In this document: positions 5,980 to 6,302 of the stretch, piece after piece
Position numbering within the stretch: the first letter of the stretch is position 1
Layout: each line of letters opens with the position of its first letter
Origin: Rhodospirillaceae bacterium
GTDB taxonomy: Bacteria; Pseudomonadota; Alphaproteobacteria; UBA11073
DNA: 6,302 bases
Assembly: GCA_003536545.1 (NCBI GenBank)
Contig: DPZW01000039.1
Location: forward strand, 1 to 6,302
Reading direction: 5' to 3'
Notes under the pieces: generated by a model
What the model saw: only the letters and a program-made list of their open reading frames with translations
Database searches by the model: none
Told to the model about the DNA's origin: nothing
Program-made: the position numbers and the translations under genes

Positions 5980-6302
5980 TTAGGTATTCTGGAAGTTGGT
6001 TTTCAGGACCGAATAGGCCTCGTTGATGATCTTCAACTTATCCTCCGCCGCCACGCTGCCGCCATTGGCGTCTGGGTGGAATTGCTTGGCGAGTTTGCGG
6101 TAACGCTCTTTGATAAACTTGAAATCGCGTGTCGGCGCGAGCGCAAGGGCTTTAAATGCCCGCACCTGGTCGGGTGTGAAACCAGCACGATATGCGCTTT
6201 CATCCGCATCCACAGGGCCCAGATTATAACCGCCAAAATCACGCAATACCTTGGCGCGCAGCATTTCTTCGTAATTGCGCGGAATGCCCAATGGCCGCGT
6301 GG
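5980..6302 (-). CDS. J-domain protein of the CobS neighbourhood (5' end outside window)
   Basis: The visible frame gives about 107 residues up to a TAA stop. It stays open to the window edge: before the TTG codon at 6291 the codons read T-R-P, giving TRPLGIPRNY, so this TTG is most likely an internal leucine and the gene continues outside. The C-terminal part is a J domain: helix II-like FKFIKERYRKLAKQF, the HPD motif (bases 6070-6078) in FHPDANGG, and helix III-like AAEDKLKIINEAYSVLK. J proteins stimulate the ATPase of Hsp70 (DnaK) through HPD. The J domain at the C-terminus and HPDANGG match the J-domain proteins (about 200 residues) often encoded just before cobS in alphaproteobacteria. 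Their client is not established to my knowledge. Here the 632-residue gene separates it from cobS. It has no visible terminator. Confidence 0.9.
   Translation of the reverse strand, partial: TRPLGIPRNYEEMLRAKVLRDFGGYNLGPVDADESAYRAGFTPDQVRAFKALALAPTRDFKFIKERYRKLAKQFHPDANGGSVAAEDKLKIINEAYSVLKTNFQNT

Noticed and set aside
6289..6291. TTG as start codon of the J-domain gene
   Set aside because: The frame stays open to the window edge with T-R-P before it, fitting an internal TRPLG segment, and known proteins of this type are about twice as long. The gene is better read as cut by the edge.

Overview
The window looks like chromosomal DNA of an alphaproteobacterium. Two things point there. The left end carries the common bL27-Obg pair (rpmA-obgE). 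The right two thirds carries, on the minus strand, a J-domain protein, CobS and CobT, a neighbourhood known from many alphaproteobacteria. I cannot name the genus. Base composition looks moderate, near or slightly above 50% GC, judged by eye.

Layout. Bases 1-95 are the 3' end of rpmA (plus strand), followed by a strong intrinsic terminator (113-154). obgE (174-1211, plus) is complete and has all five G motifs. It converges on cobT with a gap of only 36 bp. The minus-strand block runs from right to left: a 5'-truncated J-domain protein gene (5980-6302), an unrecognised 632-residue gene (4013-5911), cobS (3005-3955) and cobT (1248-3008). cobS and cobT overlap by the 4-base ATGA. No RNA gene, insertion sequence, integrase or CRISPR array was seen, and no stretch over 300 bases lacks a gene.

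How the genes work together. bL27 and Obg both belong to the large ribosomal subunit: one is a structural protein, the other an assembly GTPase. CobS (AAA+ ATPase) and CobT (VWA/MIDAS protein) form the ATP-driven part of the aerobic cobaltochelatase, which with CobN inserts cobalt into the corrin ring. CobN is not in this window, so whether this pair serves B12 synthesis here cannot be decided. The J-domain protein may be an Hsp70 co-chaperone for the same complex or only a conserved neighbour.

The part least explained by known biology is the 632-residue gene between the J-domain gene and cobS. It has its own good ribosome binding site. Its product has a Gly/Ala/Val-rich hydrophobic stretch, a charged helical region and a Pro/Asn/Gln-rich tail, and I recognise no catalytic domain. 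Directly after it, a perfect 13-bp inverted repeat covers the cobS start codon, which may be an operator or a translational control hairpin.
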